Assembly: GCA_019739215.1 (NCBI GenBank)
Contig: JAHHDR010000024.1
Coordinates: forward strand, 62,001-126,000
Length of the DNA: 64,000 nucleotides
Reading direction: 5' to 3'
Origin: Rhizobium sp.
Lineage (GTDB): Bacteria > Pseudomonadota > Alphaproteobacteria > Rhizobiales > Rhizobiaceae
The notes beneath the pieces are model-generated. The model was not told where the DNA came from. It saw nothing but the letters and a program-made list of their open reading frames with translations, and ran no database searches. This document shows, in pieces, positions 26,688-35,900 of this stretch. Position numbers and translations under genes: made by a program. Each line of letters begins with the position of its first letter. Position 1 is the stretch's first letter.

Positions 26688-27851
26688 ATGACCATGACAT
26701 CCGCCTCTACCCCTTCCACGATGACCTTTCCGAAGCTCACCCTGATCGCGCTGGTCGCTTTTGCCGCGATCACGCCGATGGCACTGCTGGTCGCCCCTGC
26801 CCTTGCCGCACAGCTCGGCATGGAACTGGGTATCGGCCCATCCGAGATCGGCACTTACTTCTTCGTCGAGAACGGCGCCTTCAGCGCCGCCTCGCTCCTG
26901 TCGCTCTTCTGGCTGGGCCGCGCCAATGTCCGCACGGTCGGCCTGGTCGCGCTTGCCGTCTTCATCGCCGGCAACCTCGCCACCCCGCTGGTGCTGCCCG
27001 ACTACACCAACTTGTTGCTCATCCGCGCCTTCACCGGCTTCGGTGGGGGAACGCTGATGGTTCTGTCGATGGTCAGCGGCCAGGACGCAGGGAACCCCGA
27101 CCGCGTTTTCGGCTACTGGGTTGTGGGCCAGCTCGTCGCAGGCGCCATCGGCCTGTTCCTGCTGCCCTATTTCTTCGCAGGCTTCGGGCTGAAATCCTTC
27201 TATCTCGCGCTCGGCATGCTGACATTGCTGCTCTCGCCACTCTACCGCGGATTCCTGGCGCCAACGGCATCGGCGGCTGCGACGTCAAAGTCCGGCACGG
27301 ACAACGGCTTCGTCCTTGTCGCGATCCTCACCATCGCTGCGATCCTCACCTTCTACGTCGCGATCGGCGGCGTCTGGACCTTTGCCAGCATGGCGGCAAC
27401 CCAGGCCGGGCTGGCCCCTGAAAGCATCGGCGGAATCCTTGCCGTTGCCTCGCTGTTCGGCATTGCCGGCGCCATGCTTGCAACCTGGCTCGCCGGCCGC
27501 TCGGGACGGCGGGCCATGCTGCTGCTGGGCTATGCGATCCTGGTGCTCTCCGTCGCCGGTCTTGCGCTCCTCACGGGTGGAACGGCCTACATCGTCGCTG
27601 TCTGCGCCTTCAAGTTCGCCTGGACCTTCGTGCTGCCCTTCATCATCGCCGAAGTTGCGGGACGCGATCCGTCCGGCAAGCTTCTCGCCTCTACCACGCT
27701 GATCATCGGCACCGGTCTGTCGATCGGGCCGCTCTTCGCCGGCCTGCTGCTCGGCGCCGCCTGGAGTCTGTCGAGCGTGTTCATCGCGGCGGCCTTGTGC
27801 GGCGTGATCTCCCTTGCCTGCCTGTTCGTACCGCCGAAATCGCAGGCGTGA
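26688..27851 (+). CDS. MFS transporter
   Basis: 387-residue major facilitator with about 12 hydrophobic helices: LTLIALVAFAAITPMALLVA (TM1) and LLIRAFTGFGGGTLMVLSMV (TM4/5), a short central loop near residues 200-210, then six more helices including ATWLAGRSGRRAMLLLG, which carries the loop-8/9 G-R-x-G-R-R motif. The RBS is GGAGG before ATGACC. It is transcribed divergently from the catabolic operon and 29 bases ahead of the HDAC-fold gene, so it probably imports or exports a substrate of the same pathway. Confidence 0.88.
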   Translation: MTMTSASTPSTMTFPKLTLIALVAFAAITPMALLVAPALAAQLGMELGIGPSEIGTYFFVENGAFSAASLLSLFWLGRANVRTVGLVALAVFIAGNLATPLVLPDYTNLLLIRAFTGFGGGTLMVLSMVSGQDAGNPDRVFGYWVVGQLVAGAIGLFLLPYFFAGFGLKSFYLALGMLTLLLSPLYRGFLAPTASAAATSKSGTDNGFVLVAILTIAAILTFYVAIGGVWTFASMAATQAGLAPESIGGILAVASLFGIAGAMLATWLAGRSGRRAMLLLGYAILVLSVAGLALLTGGTAYIVAVCAFKFAWTFVLPFIIAEVAGRDPSGKLLASTTLIIGTGLSIGPLFAGLLLGAAWSLSSVFIAAALCGVISLACLFVPPKSQA

Positions 27852-27880
27852 ATCCGAGTCCCGAACCAAGGAATGCAATC

Positions 27881-28990
27881 ATGACGAAGACCGGTTTTTT
27901 CACCGACGAAAGAACCTTCTGGCATACGGGCGGCATCCAGTCCCTGGTGCTTCCCGTCGGCGGCTGGATCCAGCCGCCATCCGCAGCCGGCTTTGCCGAA
28001 TCCCCTGACTCCAAGCGGCGGTTTCTCTCCCTGCTGCAGGTGTCCGGGCTTATCGCAAAGCTGGATGTGCGCTCTGCCGAGCCGGCGAGCCGAGAGGACC
28101 TGCTGAGGGTCCACCCGGCGAGCTATCTCGACAAATTCAAGAGCGTCAGCGACACGACCGGCGGCGATCTCGGCGTCAGCGCGCCCTTCGGCGTCGGCAG
28201 CTATGAGATCGCGGCGCTGTCGGCGGGTCTCGCCAAGGAGGCGGTCGATGCGGTGCTCTCCGGTTCCATGCGCAATGCCTTCTCGCTGTCGCGTCCACCG
28301 GGGCATCATTGCCTGCCGGATACGCCGATGGGCTTTTGCCTGCTCGCCAACATTCCGATCGCCATCCAGGCTGCACGCGCCCGGCACGGCATAGAGCGCG
28401 TCGCAGTCGTCGACTGGGACGTTCATCACGGTAATGGCACCCAGGCGATCTTCTACGAGGACCCCAACACGCTGACGATCTCGCTGCATCAGGACCGCTG
28501 CTTCCCGCCCGGCTATTCCGGGACCGAGGATCGCGGTGCCAGCAAGGGCGAAGGCGCCAACATCAACATCCCGCTGCTGCCCGGCGGCGGCCATGAGGTC
28601 TATCTGCACGCCTTCGAACGCATCGTCATTCCGGCGCTCGAAGCCTTCAGGCCGGACCTGATCGTGGTTGCCAGCGGCCTCGACGCCTCGGCCGTCGATC
28701 CGCTCGCCCGCATGAACCTGCACAGCGACAGTTTCCGGGCGATGACGACGCACATTTCCGAAGCGGCGGGACGACTCTGCCAGGGCCGGCTGGTGATCGT
28801 GCATGAGGGCGGATATTCGGAGACCTATGTCCCCTTCTGCGGCCATGCCGTGATCGAAGCCCTCTCGGGCGAGGCGAGTGACGTCGTCGATCCGCTGATG
28901 CCCATGGCGCTGCTGTGGCAACCCGAAGAGCGCTTCAACGCCCTGCAGTTCGATATCCTGAACGAAATGGCGAAAAACCTGAAGCTCTAG
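27881..28990 (+). CDS. HDAC-fold (class II) zinc amidohydrolase
   Basis: 369-residue arginase/deacetylase-fold enzyme like acetylpolyamine amidohydrolases and class II histone deacetylases. The zinc ligands are Asp180 and His182 in VVDWDVHHGNGTQ and Asp268 in ASGLDASAVDP; the tandem catalytic histidines are His142-His143 in RPPGHHCLPDTPMGFC. In bacteria this fold hydrolyses N-acyl amides of polyamines and other amines. Beside a gamma-glutamyl-amide-forming ligase it could deacylate a substrate or intermediate. The ATG at 27881 follows AAGGA; a longer frame from 27797 overlaps the MFS gene. Confidence 0.85.
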   Translation: MTKTGFFTDERTFWHTGGIQSLVLPVGGWIQPPSAAGFAESPDSKRRFLSLLQVSGLIAKLDVRSAEPASREDLLRVHPASYLDKFKSVSDTTGGDLGVSAPFGVGSYEIAALSAGLAKEAVDAVLSGSMRNAFSLSRPPGHHCLPDTPMGFCLLANIPIAIQAARARHGIERVAVVDWDVHHGNGTQAIFYEDPNTLTISLHQDRCFPPGYSGTEDRGASKGEGANINIPLLPGGGHEVYLHAFERIVIPALEAFRPDLIVVASGLDASAVDPLARMNLHSDSFRAMTTHISEAAGRLCQGRLVIVHEGGYSETYVPFCGHAVIEALSGEASDVVDPLMPMALLWQPEERFNALQFDILNEMAKNLKL

Positions 28991-29007
28991 AAATTGACCG
29001 GCGTCGA

Positions 29008-29039
29008 GCCGGCGGCCTATCGTCCAGCAGGCCGCCGGC
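29008..29039 (+). terminator. hairpin after HDAC-fold gene
   Basis: GCCGGCGGCC and GGCCGCCGGC form a perfect 10-base stem with a 12-base loop, 18 bases after the stop codon. No U tract follows. Likely a transcript end or stabilising structure for the MFS-HDAC pair. Confidence 0.55.
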
Positions 29040-29071
29040 CCGACATGCGATCGACCGCATCACATGTCGGG
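29039..29071. promoter_or_regulatory. inverted repeat in the luxR leader
   Basis: CCCGACATG and CATGTCGGG, perfect 9-base arms with a 15-base centre, 32 bases before the LuxR-family start. It could be a second hairpin or an operator for autoregulation. Confidence 0.4.
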
Positions 29072-29102
29072 CCGATTGCCGGGGATGGGAGCGAAGTCTG
29101 CG

Positions 29103-30227
29103 ATGGAAAAATCCGTAAGCGATGCGGCCCGGTTGCCTGCAACCCCCGGCACGGTTCCGGAACCTATCCGGCTGGACATGATGCCTGGTCCCGCCCACCC
29201 TGCCCGCCGGCTCGACTTCACCGAAACGCTCGCCGGCTCAGACAGTCCGCACCGCAGCCTCAGTACTTTCCTGCTTGATCTCTATGCGGCGGCAGTGCGC
29301 GAGGAGGTCGGCCACTTCGAACGCTGCTTCTTTTCACTGCTCGAAGAGTTCGTCCCCTTCGATGCCGGCTGGACCGGCGTTGCGACGCAGGAGGACAACC
29401 GTCCCGTCAATCACAACAGCTTCGTCTACCACCTGCCGGAAAACTTCTTCAGCGAATGGCTGCGTATCCGCGCGCATGATCCGCTGGCGGATCTGACACG
29501 CCTCGTCTACGGCCAGGCGGCGGTAATCGACATCGCACGGCGCGACGTCGATCCCATTTTCCGAACCTGGGCTGATAAATTCGGCCTGAAGCACCTGATG
29601 CGGACCTGCGCGCTCGACACCCGCTTCGGTCTGATCGGCTTTCTGTCCGTCTACCGGCTCGACCCGGAACGCCCGTTCTCCGCCGCGGAGATCGCGACGA
29701 TTGAAACGCTGATCCCGCATCTCGCCGCCGCCATGCGGATCAACCGCACCATGCAACTCTTCCGGCTAGGAACGGAGGTGGTGACGGAGACCCGGCGCGC
29801 GATCTGCGACGCCTACGGTGTCATTCACCGCGCCGATACAGGGTTCGCCGAATCCATTGCCTCCGCGTGGCCCGGCTGGAATGGGCCGAGACTGCCCGAC
29901 GCGATCGGCCAGCACCTGCAGTCCCAGCCCGAAGCGCCGTTCCTGTGCGCGACTCACCGGATCGAGATCAACCCCATCGCCGGCCTCTTCGTTCTGGAAC
30001 TACGGCCGCGCTCGCTGGTCGACCGGCTGGGTTCCCGCGAGCTCGAAACGATCCAGCATTTCGCCAATGGTGCCTCCTACAAGGAGGTCGCCCGCCGCAT
30101 GAACATCTCCCCCGCCACCGTCCGACATCACCTGCGTTCGGCTTACAAAAAACTTGGCGTGCACGACAAGACGCAGATGGCTCTGCTTATTGGTGGCGTA
30201 AGTGCCCGGCAACAAACTCCCAGTTGA
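29103..30227 (+). CDS. LuxR-family transcriptional regulator
   Basis: 374-residue regulator. The C-terminal HTH reads LGSRELETIQHFANGASYKE, then VARRMNISPATVRHHLRSAY, the standard LuxR/GerE DNA-binding domain. The long N-terminal part (about residues 40-290) looks like a GAF/autoinducer-type sensory region but has no motif I can name with confidence. It lies downstream of the MFS and HDAC genes on the same strand and could control the divergent catabolic modules. ATG at 29103 is preferred over 29064 because GGGAG precedes it. Confidence 0.85.
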   Translation: MEKSVSDAARLPATPGTVPEPIRLDMMPGPAHPARRLDFTETLAGSDSPHRSLSTFLLDLYAAAVREEVGHFERCFFSLLEEFVPFDAGWTGVATQEDNRPVNHNSFVYHLPENFFSEWLRIRAHDPLADLTRLVYGQAAVIDIARRDVDPIFRTWADKFGLKHLMRTCALDTRFGLIGFLSVYRLDPERPFSAAEIATIETLIPHLAAAMRINRTMQLFRLGTEVVTETRRAICDAYGVIHRADTGFAESIASAWPGWNGPRLPDAIGQHLQSQPEAPFLCATHRIEINPIAGLFVLELRPRSLVDRLGSRELETIQHFANGASYKEVARRMNISPATVRHHLRSAYKKLGVHDKTQMALLIGGVSARQQTPS

Positions 30228-30263
30228 TGGGAATCGAGCAACCGCCCAGCGAATGACCCACCC

Positions 30264-32435
30264 TCACCGACAAATCTTCAACATGATGTCACGGACATCG
30301 TTGTTGCCGGCCAAGGCGGCGCGGTTCAGGGGCGAGGAAACCGTGGGGGCCGCGAGGCCGCCAGTTACCCGCAGTATTTCGTGGTCGAGATGATCGAAGA
30401 ACCGCTCTTGGATCTCGGCAGTCCATGTCGCCCCCATCGACAGCCGGCGCGCGGTCTGCTCGGCAATGATCACACGGTTCGTCTTTTCGATCGATCGACC
30501 AATCGTCGCCCAATCCATGCCGTGATGATCGAGATTGCGGAGATCGATGATCTCGGCGTCAACGCCGCTCTCTTCCGCGGCATCCAGAGCGTTTTGGACC
30601 ATGACAGATGTCGCAAGCACGGTGCAGGCGGTACCCGGCCGCACCACGCGGGCGGAGCCGAACGGAATGCAGAAGTCTCGATCGCCGGCCGGCACTTCGA
30701 ATTCGCGCTGGTAGAAGGCGACATGTTCGAAGAGTACGACTGGATCGTCGCAACGAAGGGCCGAATTCATCAGGCCGATGTAATCAAACGCCGTGGTCGG
30801 CATCACGATGCGCCAGCCGGGAAACATGCCGAAGAGCGCCGATGGGTCGCCGGAATGCTGGGAGCCGTAGCCGGTATGCGGCGAAATACGCACCCGCAGC
30901 ACCAGCGGCACAGGAAAGCCGCCGCCGAACATGTGGCGTACCTTGCCGACACCATTGGCGATCTGGTCCGCGGCGGTGAAACAGAAATCGCCGAACATGA
31001 TCTCCACGATCGGTCGAAGACCGTTGAGGGCGGCGCCGAGCGCAACCCCGGTGAAGCCGTTTTCAGCGATCGGCATCGGCAGGATGCGCTCGGGCCAGCG
31101 CTCCAACGCGCCTTTGGTAAATCCGCTGACGCCGCCGCGCAGCTGGTGGGCATCCTCGCCCATGATGATGATCCTGGGGTCGCGGTCCATGGCGGCCGCA
31201 ATGGTCTCGGATGCGGCGGTCACGTATTTCAGCGTCTCTACCGTTCCGGCGCGCATCTGGTCATGATCGACAAAGCGGGCTCCCTGCAGTTCATCGAGAG
31301 TACCGACGATACCCTCATCCACGGTCGCGGGATTGGGGTAGAGGCTGGGGGGAATCTGGAGCGCATTGCCGCCGGCTACCGGCTCGGTCAGCAGCGCCGC
31401 TGCTGCAGCAACGCGCTCGGTCACGAGGCTGTCGATACGCGAAAATCCTTCGTTGCTCAGGAGGCCGAGCGATGTCAGCCGAACCTGTGCCATGTTGATT
31501 GGGTCGCGTGTCTTCCACTCTGCTTCCTCTTCGCGCGAGCGATAGCCGAAGTCGCTTCCCGCCCGACTGCCCGACTGGTGCAGATGGCGGTAGCAGAGCG
31601 CCTCGATCACGACGGGACCTTTCATCTCGCGGATGAGGCGGCGCGCCTCCATCATCGCCCTGTGAACGGCCACCACATCCATTCCATCGCATTCGATGGA
31701 CGCGATGCCGAGCATGGCGCCGCGAGACGCCAGCCGTGTCTCGCGGGTCACCTCCGAGATGTGAGTCGCAACGCCATAGAAATTGTTCTCGATGAAGAAG
31801 ATCACCGGCAGACTTTGCGCGGCGGCGATGTTCATCGATTCATATGTGGTGCCGGCAAGCGTTGCGCCGTCGCCGAAGAAGGTCACGGATATGGCGTCCC
31901 GGCCCAGCATTTTATCAGCCAGGGCATAGCCTACGGCATGGGGTGGATTTCCGCCGATGATTGCGGAGGTCCCGACAATGCCAGCGGCGGCATGGCGCAT
32001 GTGCATCGATCCGCCACGGCCACCGCAATAGCCGGGCGATAGGCCCATGATCTCTGCCATGAGACGATAGATGGCGGTATCCATGCCCTCGGCAAATGTG
32101 TCGCGGCTGATGTCAAAACCATCAGGCATTTCGGCGTTCACGAGCTTGGTCAGCACCTGGTGGTGGGCTCGGTGCGTGCCATTGATCTTGTCATCCGTGC
32201 CGAGGACGGACATCGCGCCGACGCCGCAGGCCTCCTGTCCGATACTTGCATGCGCCGGACCATGGATGAGCCCGGCCTTTTCGAGATCGAGCAACTTCTC
32301 CTCGAACCGCCGGACAAGCAGCATCTGCCCATACCAGTTAACGAGGTCACGCGCGTCTTCATCACGCCAGTCCGCCTCGTCAACCTCGAGACGATACCAC
32401 GGCGCCGTGGGCGAAATCGACAGCTGGGTGACCAT
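30264..32435 (-). CDS. 2-oxoacid dehydrogenase E1, alpha and beta fused
   Basis: 723-residue thiamine-diphosphate enzyme with both E1 subunits in one chain. The alpha half carries the TPP motif FFGDGATLAGTTYESMNIAA and GGRGGSMHMR. The beta half begins near YVTAASETIAAAMDRDPRII and includes IVEIMFGDF and the C-terminal transketolase domain with TVLATSVMVQNALDAAE. Fused E1 proteins occur among branched-chain and related 2-oxoacid dehydrogenases. No lipoyl E2 or E3 gene is in the window, so it must borrow partners or act differently. ATG at 32435 follows AAAGGA. The shared palindrome upstream suggests IclR control. Confidence 0.85.
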   Translation of the reverse strand: MVTQLSISPTAPWYRLEVDEADWRDEDARDLVNWYGQMLLVRRFEEKLLDLEKAGLIHGPAHASIGQEACGVGAMSVLGTDDKINGTHRAHHQVLTKLVNAEMPDGFDISRDTFAEGMDTAIYRLMAEIMGLSPGYCGGRGGSMHMRHAAAGIVGTSAIIGGNPPHAVGYALADKMLGRDAISVTFFGDGATLAGTTYESMNIAAAQSLPVIFFIENNFYGVATHISEVTRETRLASRGAMLGIASIECDGMDVVAVHRAMMEARRLIREMKGPVVIEALCYRHLHQSGSRAGSDFGYRSREEEAEWKTRDPINMAQVRLTSLGLLSNEGFSRIDSLVTERVAAAAALLTEPVAGGNALQIPPSLYPNPATVDEGIVGTLDELQGARFVDHDQMRAGTVETLKYVTAASETIAAAMDRDPRIIIMGEDAHQLRGGVSGFTKGALERWPERILPMPIAENGFTGVALGAALNGLRPIVEIMFGDFCFTAADQIANGVGKVRHMFGGGFPVPLVLRVRISPHTGYGSQHSGDPSALFGMFPGWRIVMPTTAFDYIGLMNSALRCDDPVVLFEHVAFYQREFEVPAGDRDFCIPFGSARVVRPGTACTVLATSVMVQNALDAAEESGVDAEIIDLRNLDHHGMDWATIGRSIEKTNRVIIAEQTARRLSMGATWTAEIQERFFDHLDHEILRVTGGLAAPTVSSPLNRAALAGNNDVRDIMLKICR

Positions 32436-32470
32436 GGGCATCCTTTCACAAGACCGCCGGAGCGTTCTGA

Positions 32471-32494
32471 ATTCCATTTATGGAAATTAATTCC
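32471..32494. promoter_or_regulatory. candidate IclR operator, E1/ACAD divergent promoter
   Basis: ATTCCAT-TTA-TGGAAAT (32471-32487) overlaps TGGAAATTAATTCC (32481-32494). The core TGGAAATTAATT recurs in the only other divergent promoter of this module, at 34574. It sits 36 bases before the E1 start and 78 before the acyl-CoA dehydrogenase start. Confidence 0.6.
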
Positions 32495-32571
32495 GATTTT
32501 GGTTGATTGTCAAACGGAGCTATGCGAGCCTCGCGCCATCCCAGCTCTCTTCATTTCGCGAAAGTTCATCC

Positions 32572-33711
32572 ATGATCAGAGATCGCGATCTCATCGCAGC
32601 TCTCACGGAAACGGTGCGCCGCTTCGTGCGCGAGCGCCTGATGCCCGCAGAGGCACAAGTCGAAAACGACAACGCCATACCGCAGGGCCTGATCGACGAA
32701 ATGCGGGAGATGGGTCTCTTCGGCATGTCCATACCTGAGTCCTATGGTGGGCTGGGCTTGACGATGGAGGAAGAGGTTCTTGTGGCCCTCGAGCTCGGGT
32801 ATACCTCCCCCGCGTTTCGCTCGGTGATCGGCACGAACAACGGTATCGGCGCGCAGGGTATTATCATCGACGGCACAGACGCGCAGAAGAGCCATTGGCT
32901 GCCGCGCATGGCGAGCGGCGAGGTGATCGGTTCATTCGCGCTGACCGAGCCGGACGTCGGCTCGGACGCAGCCTCGGTCAAGACGACGGCAGTGCTGGAT
33001 GAGGATACCTACGTGCTCAACGGTACCAAGCGCTACATTACCAACGCGCCGGTGGCCGATGTCTTCACCGTGATGGCCCGAACCGGCGACACCGGCGCGG
33101 CCGGCGTATCGGCCTTCATCGTTCCGAGCAATAGTCCTGGCCTCTCGCTCGGACCAATCGACAAGAAGATGGGTCAGCGCGGCACCCGCACCTGCGATGT
33201 GATCTTCGACAACTGCCGCGTTCCCGCCGATGCTTTGATCGGCGGCCGCGAAAGTCAGGGTTTCAAGACCGCGATGAAAGTGCTCAATCGCGGCCGACTC
33301 CACATAGCTGCCGTTTGCGCCGGCACGGCGCAAAGGCTTTGCGACGAAAGCATCGCCTTCGCCAAGAGCCGCGTCCAGTTCGGCAAGCCGATCGCCGAAC
33401 ATCAGTTGATCCAGGCCATGCTGGCCGACAGCGCGACGGAGACGTTTGCCGGCCGCTCGATGGTGCTGGAGGCGGCCCGCATGTTCGATGCCGGCGAACG
33501 CATCATCCAGCAGGCGGCGAGCGCGAAACTGTTCTGCTCGGAAATGGTCGGTCGCGTCGCCGACCGGGCTGTGCAGATCCATGGCGGCGCCGGCTACATG
33601 CAGGCCTATCCGGTGGAGCACTTCTATCGCGATGTCAGGCTGTTCCGTCTTTATGAGGGCACATCACAGATCCAGCAGCTGATCATCGCGCGCGAAATGC
33701 TGAACGCCTGA
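32572..33711 (+). CDS. acyl-CoA dehydrogenase
   Basis: 379-residue genuine acyl-CoA dehydrogenase that introduces an alpha-beta double bond into an acyl-CoA and passes electrons to ETF. FALTEPDVGSDAASVKTTA is the FAD/substrate signature, VQIHGGAGYMQAYPVEHFYR and the catalytic Glu in LYEGTSQIQ are present, in contrast to the ACAD-fold protein at 23829-25139. The chosen start is the ATG at 32572 (MIRDRDLIAAL), the usual family beginning; the longer frame from 32503 adds unlikely residues. It ends two bases before the convergent iclR stop. Confidence 0.92.
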   Translation: MIRDRDLIAALTETVRRFVRERLMPAEAQVENDNAIPQGLIDEMREMGLFGMSIPESYGGLGLTMEEEVLVALELGYTSPAFRSVIGTNNGIGAQGIIIDGTDAQKSHWLPRMASGEVIGSFALTEPDVGSDAASVKTTAVLDEDTYVLNGTKRYITNAPVADVFTVMARTGDTGAAGVSAFIVPSNSPGLSLGPIDKKMGQRGTRTCDVIFDNCRVPADALIGGRESQGFKTAMKVLNRGRLHIAAVCAGTAQRLCDESIAFAKSRVQFGKPIAEHQLIQAMLADSATETFAGRSMVLEAARMFDAGERIIQQAASAKLFCSEMVGRVADRAVQIHGGAGYMQAYPVEHFYRDVRLFRLYEGTSQIQQLIIAREMLNA

Positions 33712-33713
33712 CG

Positions 33714-34535
33714 TCAGCGCCCTGTTTCCATCCGGCCGCCGGCCAGTCTTTCGCGGAGTTGCTCCACAAGCGCGATCAGTCTCGGGCCGACATTGTTGCG
33801 GCAATGGTCCGCCGACAGGATATCGACAATCCCGCCGCATGTCAGCGCGACGGTCGGCGAACCGTCGGTCGGGTGGAACGTCACACCCACGGCATTGATA
33901 TAGCTGTGCCAGGAACCGAAGGCCGTCACGAAGCCGAATTTGGCCCGATCCCGCATCGCCTGGTCGAGGTCGGCAGCGAACCGTTCGCTGCCCTGAGAAT
34001 CCGCCTGCTTCAGCGCCTCGACCAGCGTGCCGCGCCTTTCGTCGTCGAGACCGGCGAGATAGGCGAGGCCCATGGCGGTTCGTGCCATCGGCACGCGTGA
34101 TCCGACATTGAGCTGCAGCGTAACCGGAGACATCGACCGGCAATTGGCGAGATAGACCATCTCGAGTCCATCGCTCGTGCCGAGCGCCACTGCGGCGCCC
34201 GTCCAATCCGCGAGCTCCTGCATCAGGGGCCGTGCCATATGGATGATCGGGTTGGAGCTCAGTGCCGAATAACCAAGTGCAACGGTCGCCGCGCCGATGC
34301 TGTAGCGTCCAAGCACCGCGTCGTAATGCAGGTAGCCCAGGCTGACCAGCGTCGCGGTGAGCCGGGAGACGGTGGCGCCCGCGAGCCCCGTTCTTTCGAT
34401 CAGTTCCTGATTGCCCAAAGTGGCGTCGTTGGGCGAGAAGGCGCGCAGGATATCCAGCCCCCGGGTCAGCGAAGCGGCCGAATTTCCTGCATTTCCCTGA
34501 TCGGCGCCCTCGGTTGACTTGCTTCGCTTTCGCAT
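33714..34535 (-). CDS. IclR-family transcriptional regulator
   Basis: 273-residue IclR protein. The winged HTH (SLTRGLDILRAFSPNDATLG, then LAGATVSRLTATLVSLGYLH) is followed by the GAF-like effector domain ending near RLIALVEQLRERLAGG. It is divergent from the CoA-transferase gene and sits in the middle of the E1/ACAD/CoA-transferase/aldehyde dehydrogenase module. Palindromes with the same core occur in its own promoter and in the E1/ACAD promoter, so it probably regulates both. Confidence 0.92.
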   Translation of the reverse strand: MRKRSKSTEGADQGNAGNSAASLTRGLDILRAFSPNDATLGNQELIERTGLAGATVSRLTATLVSLGYLHYDAVLGRYSIGAATVALGYSALSSNPIIHMARPLMQELADWTGAAVALGTSDGLEMVYLANCRSMSPVTLQLNVGSRVPMARTAMGLAYLAGLDDERRGTLVEALKQADSQGSERFAADLDQAMRDRAKFGFVTAFGSWHSYINAVGVTFHPTDGSPTVALTCGGIVDILSADHCRNNVGPRLIALVEQLRERLAGGRMETGR

Positions 34536-34573
34536 CCTGCCCGACTATCACTCCACGCATTCGAGATCAAAAA

Positions 34574-34588
34574 TGGAAATTAATTTCA
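34574..34588. promoter_or_regulatory. candidate IclR operator, iclR/CoA-transferase promoter
   Basis: TGGAAATTAATTTCA is a near-perfect palindrome sharing TGGAAATTAATT with the site at 32481. It lies 39 bases upstream of the iclR start. TTGACG at 34595-34600 with CAATAA 17 bases later is a plausible plus-strand promoter for the CoA-transferase gene. Confidence 0.6.
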
Positions 34589-34653
34589 ATTATGTTGACG
34601 ACTGTGGGGAGGCTTGTCAATAATACCGCAAGCCAGCCCTCGGGACGTTCATC

Positions 34654-35874
34654 ATGACAGAGCCGAAGATGCCGCTCGAAGGCATACGCATCCTTGATCT
34701 CAGCCGCGTCCTCGCCGGCCCATGGGCGACGATGAGTCTCGCGGATCTCGGGGCGGAAGTCTGGAAGATCGAGAATATCAACGGCGGCGACGACACGCGT
34801 GCATGGTCCGTCCCCAACTACAGGGGTGTGAGCACCTATTATCTCTGCGCCAATCGCGGCAAGCACAGCATCGCGCTCGACCTCAAGAACCCCCAGGGCT
34901 TGCAGATCGCGCTCGACCTTGCGGCGAAGGCGGATGTCGTCGTCGAGAATTTCACTGCCGGCACCGCCGATCGCCTCGGCGTCGGCTACGAAGCGATCCG
35001 CACCGTCAATCCCGGCGTCGTCTATTGCTCGATCTCGGGCTACGGCCAGACCGGCCCGGAGCGCGACAGGCCAGGCTACGACTTCATCATGCAGGCCGAA
35101 AGCGGGCTGATGTCGATAACAGGCGAAGTGGATGGGCCACCCAACCGGCTCGGCGTGGCATTCACGGATGTCGTCGCCGGGATGATCGCGACCCAGTCGA
35201 TCCTCGCGGCTCTCTACCAGCGGCGTGACACGGGCGAAGGCCAGCATATCGATATCGCGCTTCTGGATTCGGCGCTGAACATGTTGATCAATGTTGGCAC
35301 CGGCTATCTCAATGCGGGTGTCGAACCGAAGCGCTACGGCAACGCCCATCCGACAGTCGTCCCCTATCAGGTGTTCGATGCCTCGGACGGTGTCTTCGCC
35401 CTTGCGGTCGGCAACGACAGGATCTTTCGGAGCTTTTGCGAACAGGTGATCAACCGGCCGGACATGGCCGGGGATCCCCGCTTCCTGACCGCGCACCTGC
35501 GGGCTGTCAACCGCAGCGCCTTGGTCCCTGACCTGATCGAGATCCTGAAGCAGCAGACCTGCCAGCATTGGCTGGATGCCTGCCAGAGGGCAAACGTGCC
35601 GGCGGGCCGGGTGAAGACCGTGTCCGAGGCGCTAGGGAGCCCAAGCGTGGTTGAACGGGGCGTCATCCAGGAACTCGACCATCGCGAACTGGGGCCGATC
35701 CGGCTCATCCGTCCGGCGCACGGGCTCGCCTGCCAGGAGGGACTTGTACCCAAGGCTCCACCAATGCTCGGCGAGGATACGAGCGACGTGCTCGAAAATA
35801 TTCTCGGCCTCTCCGCCGATGAGATCGGCGCGCTTGCGGCCGCTGGCGCTATCGCATGCCATGGCGCCGCCTGA
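34654..35874 (+). CDS. CaiB/BaiF-type CoA-transferase (class III)
   Basis: 406-residue family III CoA-transferase, which moves CoA between carboxylic acids through an aspartyl-CoA anhydride. The N-terminus [20 protein letters not shown] is the standard Rossmann beginning, [20 protein letters not shown] and [20 protein letters not shown] contain family signatures, the last ending in the likely catalytic Asp. It probably activates the acid that the neighbouring acyl-CoA dehydrogenase oxidises. It is followed after 26 bases by the aldehyde dehydrogenase gene. Confidence 0.92.
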   Translation: MTEPKMPLEGIRILDLSRVLAGPWATMSLADLGAEVWKIENINGGDDTRAWSVPNYRGVSTYYLCANRGKHSIALDLKNPQGLQIALDLAAKADVVVENFTAGTADRLGVGYEAIRTVNPGVVYCSISGYGQTGPERDRPGYDFIMQAESGLMSITGEVDGPPNRLGVAFTDVVAGMIATQSILAALYQRRDTGEGQHIDIALLDSALNMLINVGTGYLNAGVEPKRYGNAHPTVVPYQVFDASDGVFALAVGNDRIFRSFCEQVINRPDMAGDPRFLTAHLRAVNRSALVPDLIEILKQQTCQHWLDACQRANVPAGRVKTVSEALGSPSVVERGVIQELDHRELGPIRLIRPAHGLACQEGLVPKAPPMLGEDTSDVLENILGLSADEIGALAAAGAIACHGAA

Positions 35875-35900
35875 CGCGAGATCGGACAAGGAATATCGAC

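Noticed and set aside
30381..32042. 553-codon plus-strand frame
   Set aside because: It is antisense to the fused E1 gene, which has all expected motifs.
33664..34560. 298-codon alternative minus-strand frame over iclR
   Set aside because: Wrong frame of the IclR gene; the other frame has the HTH and effector domain.
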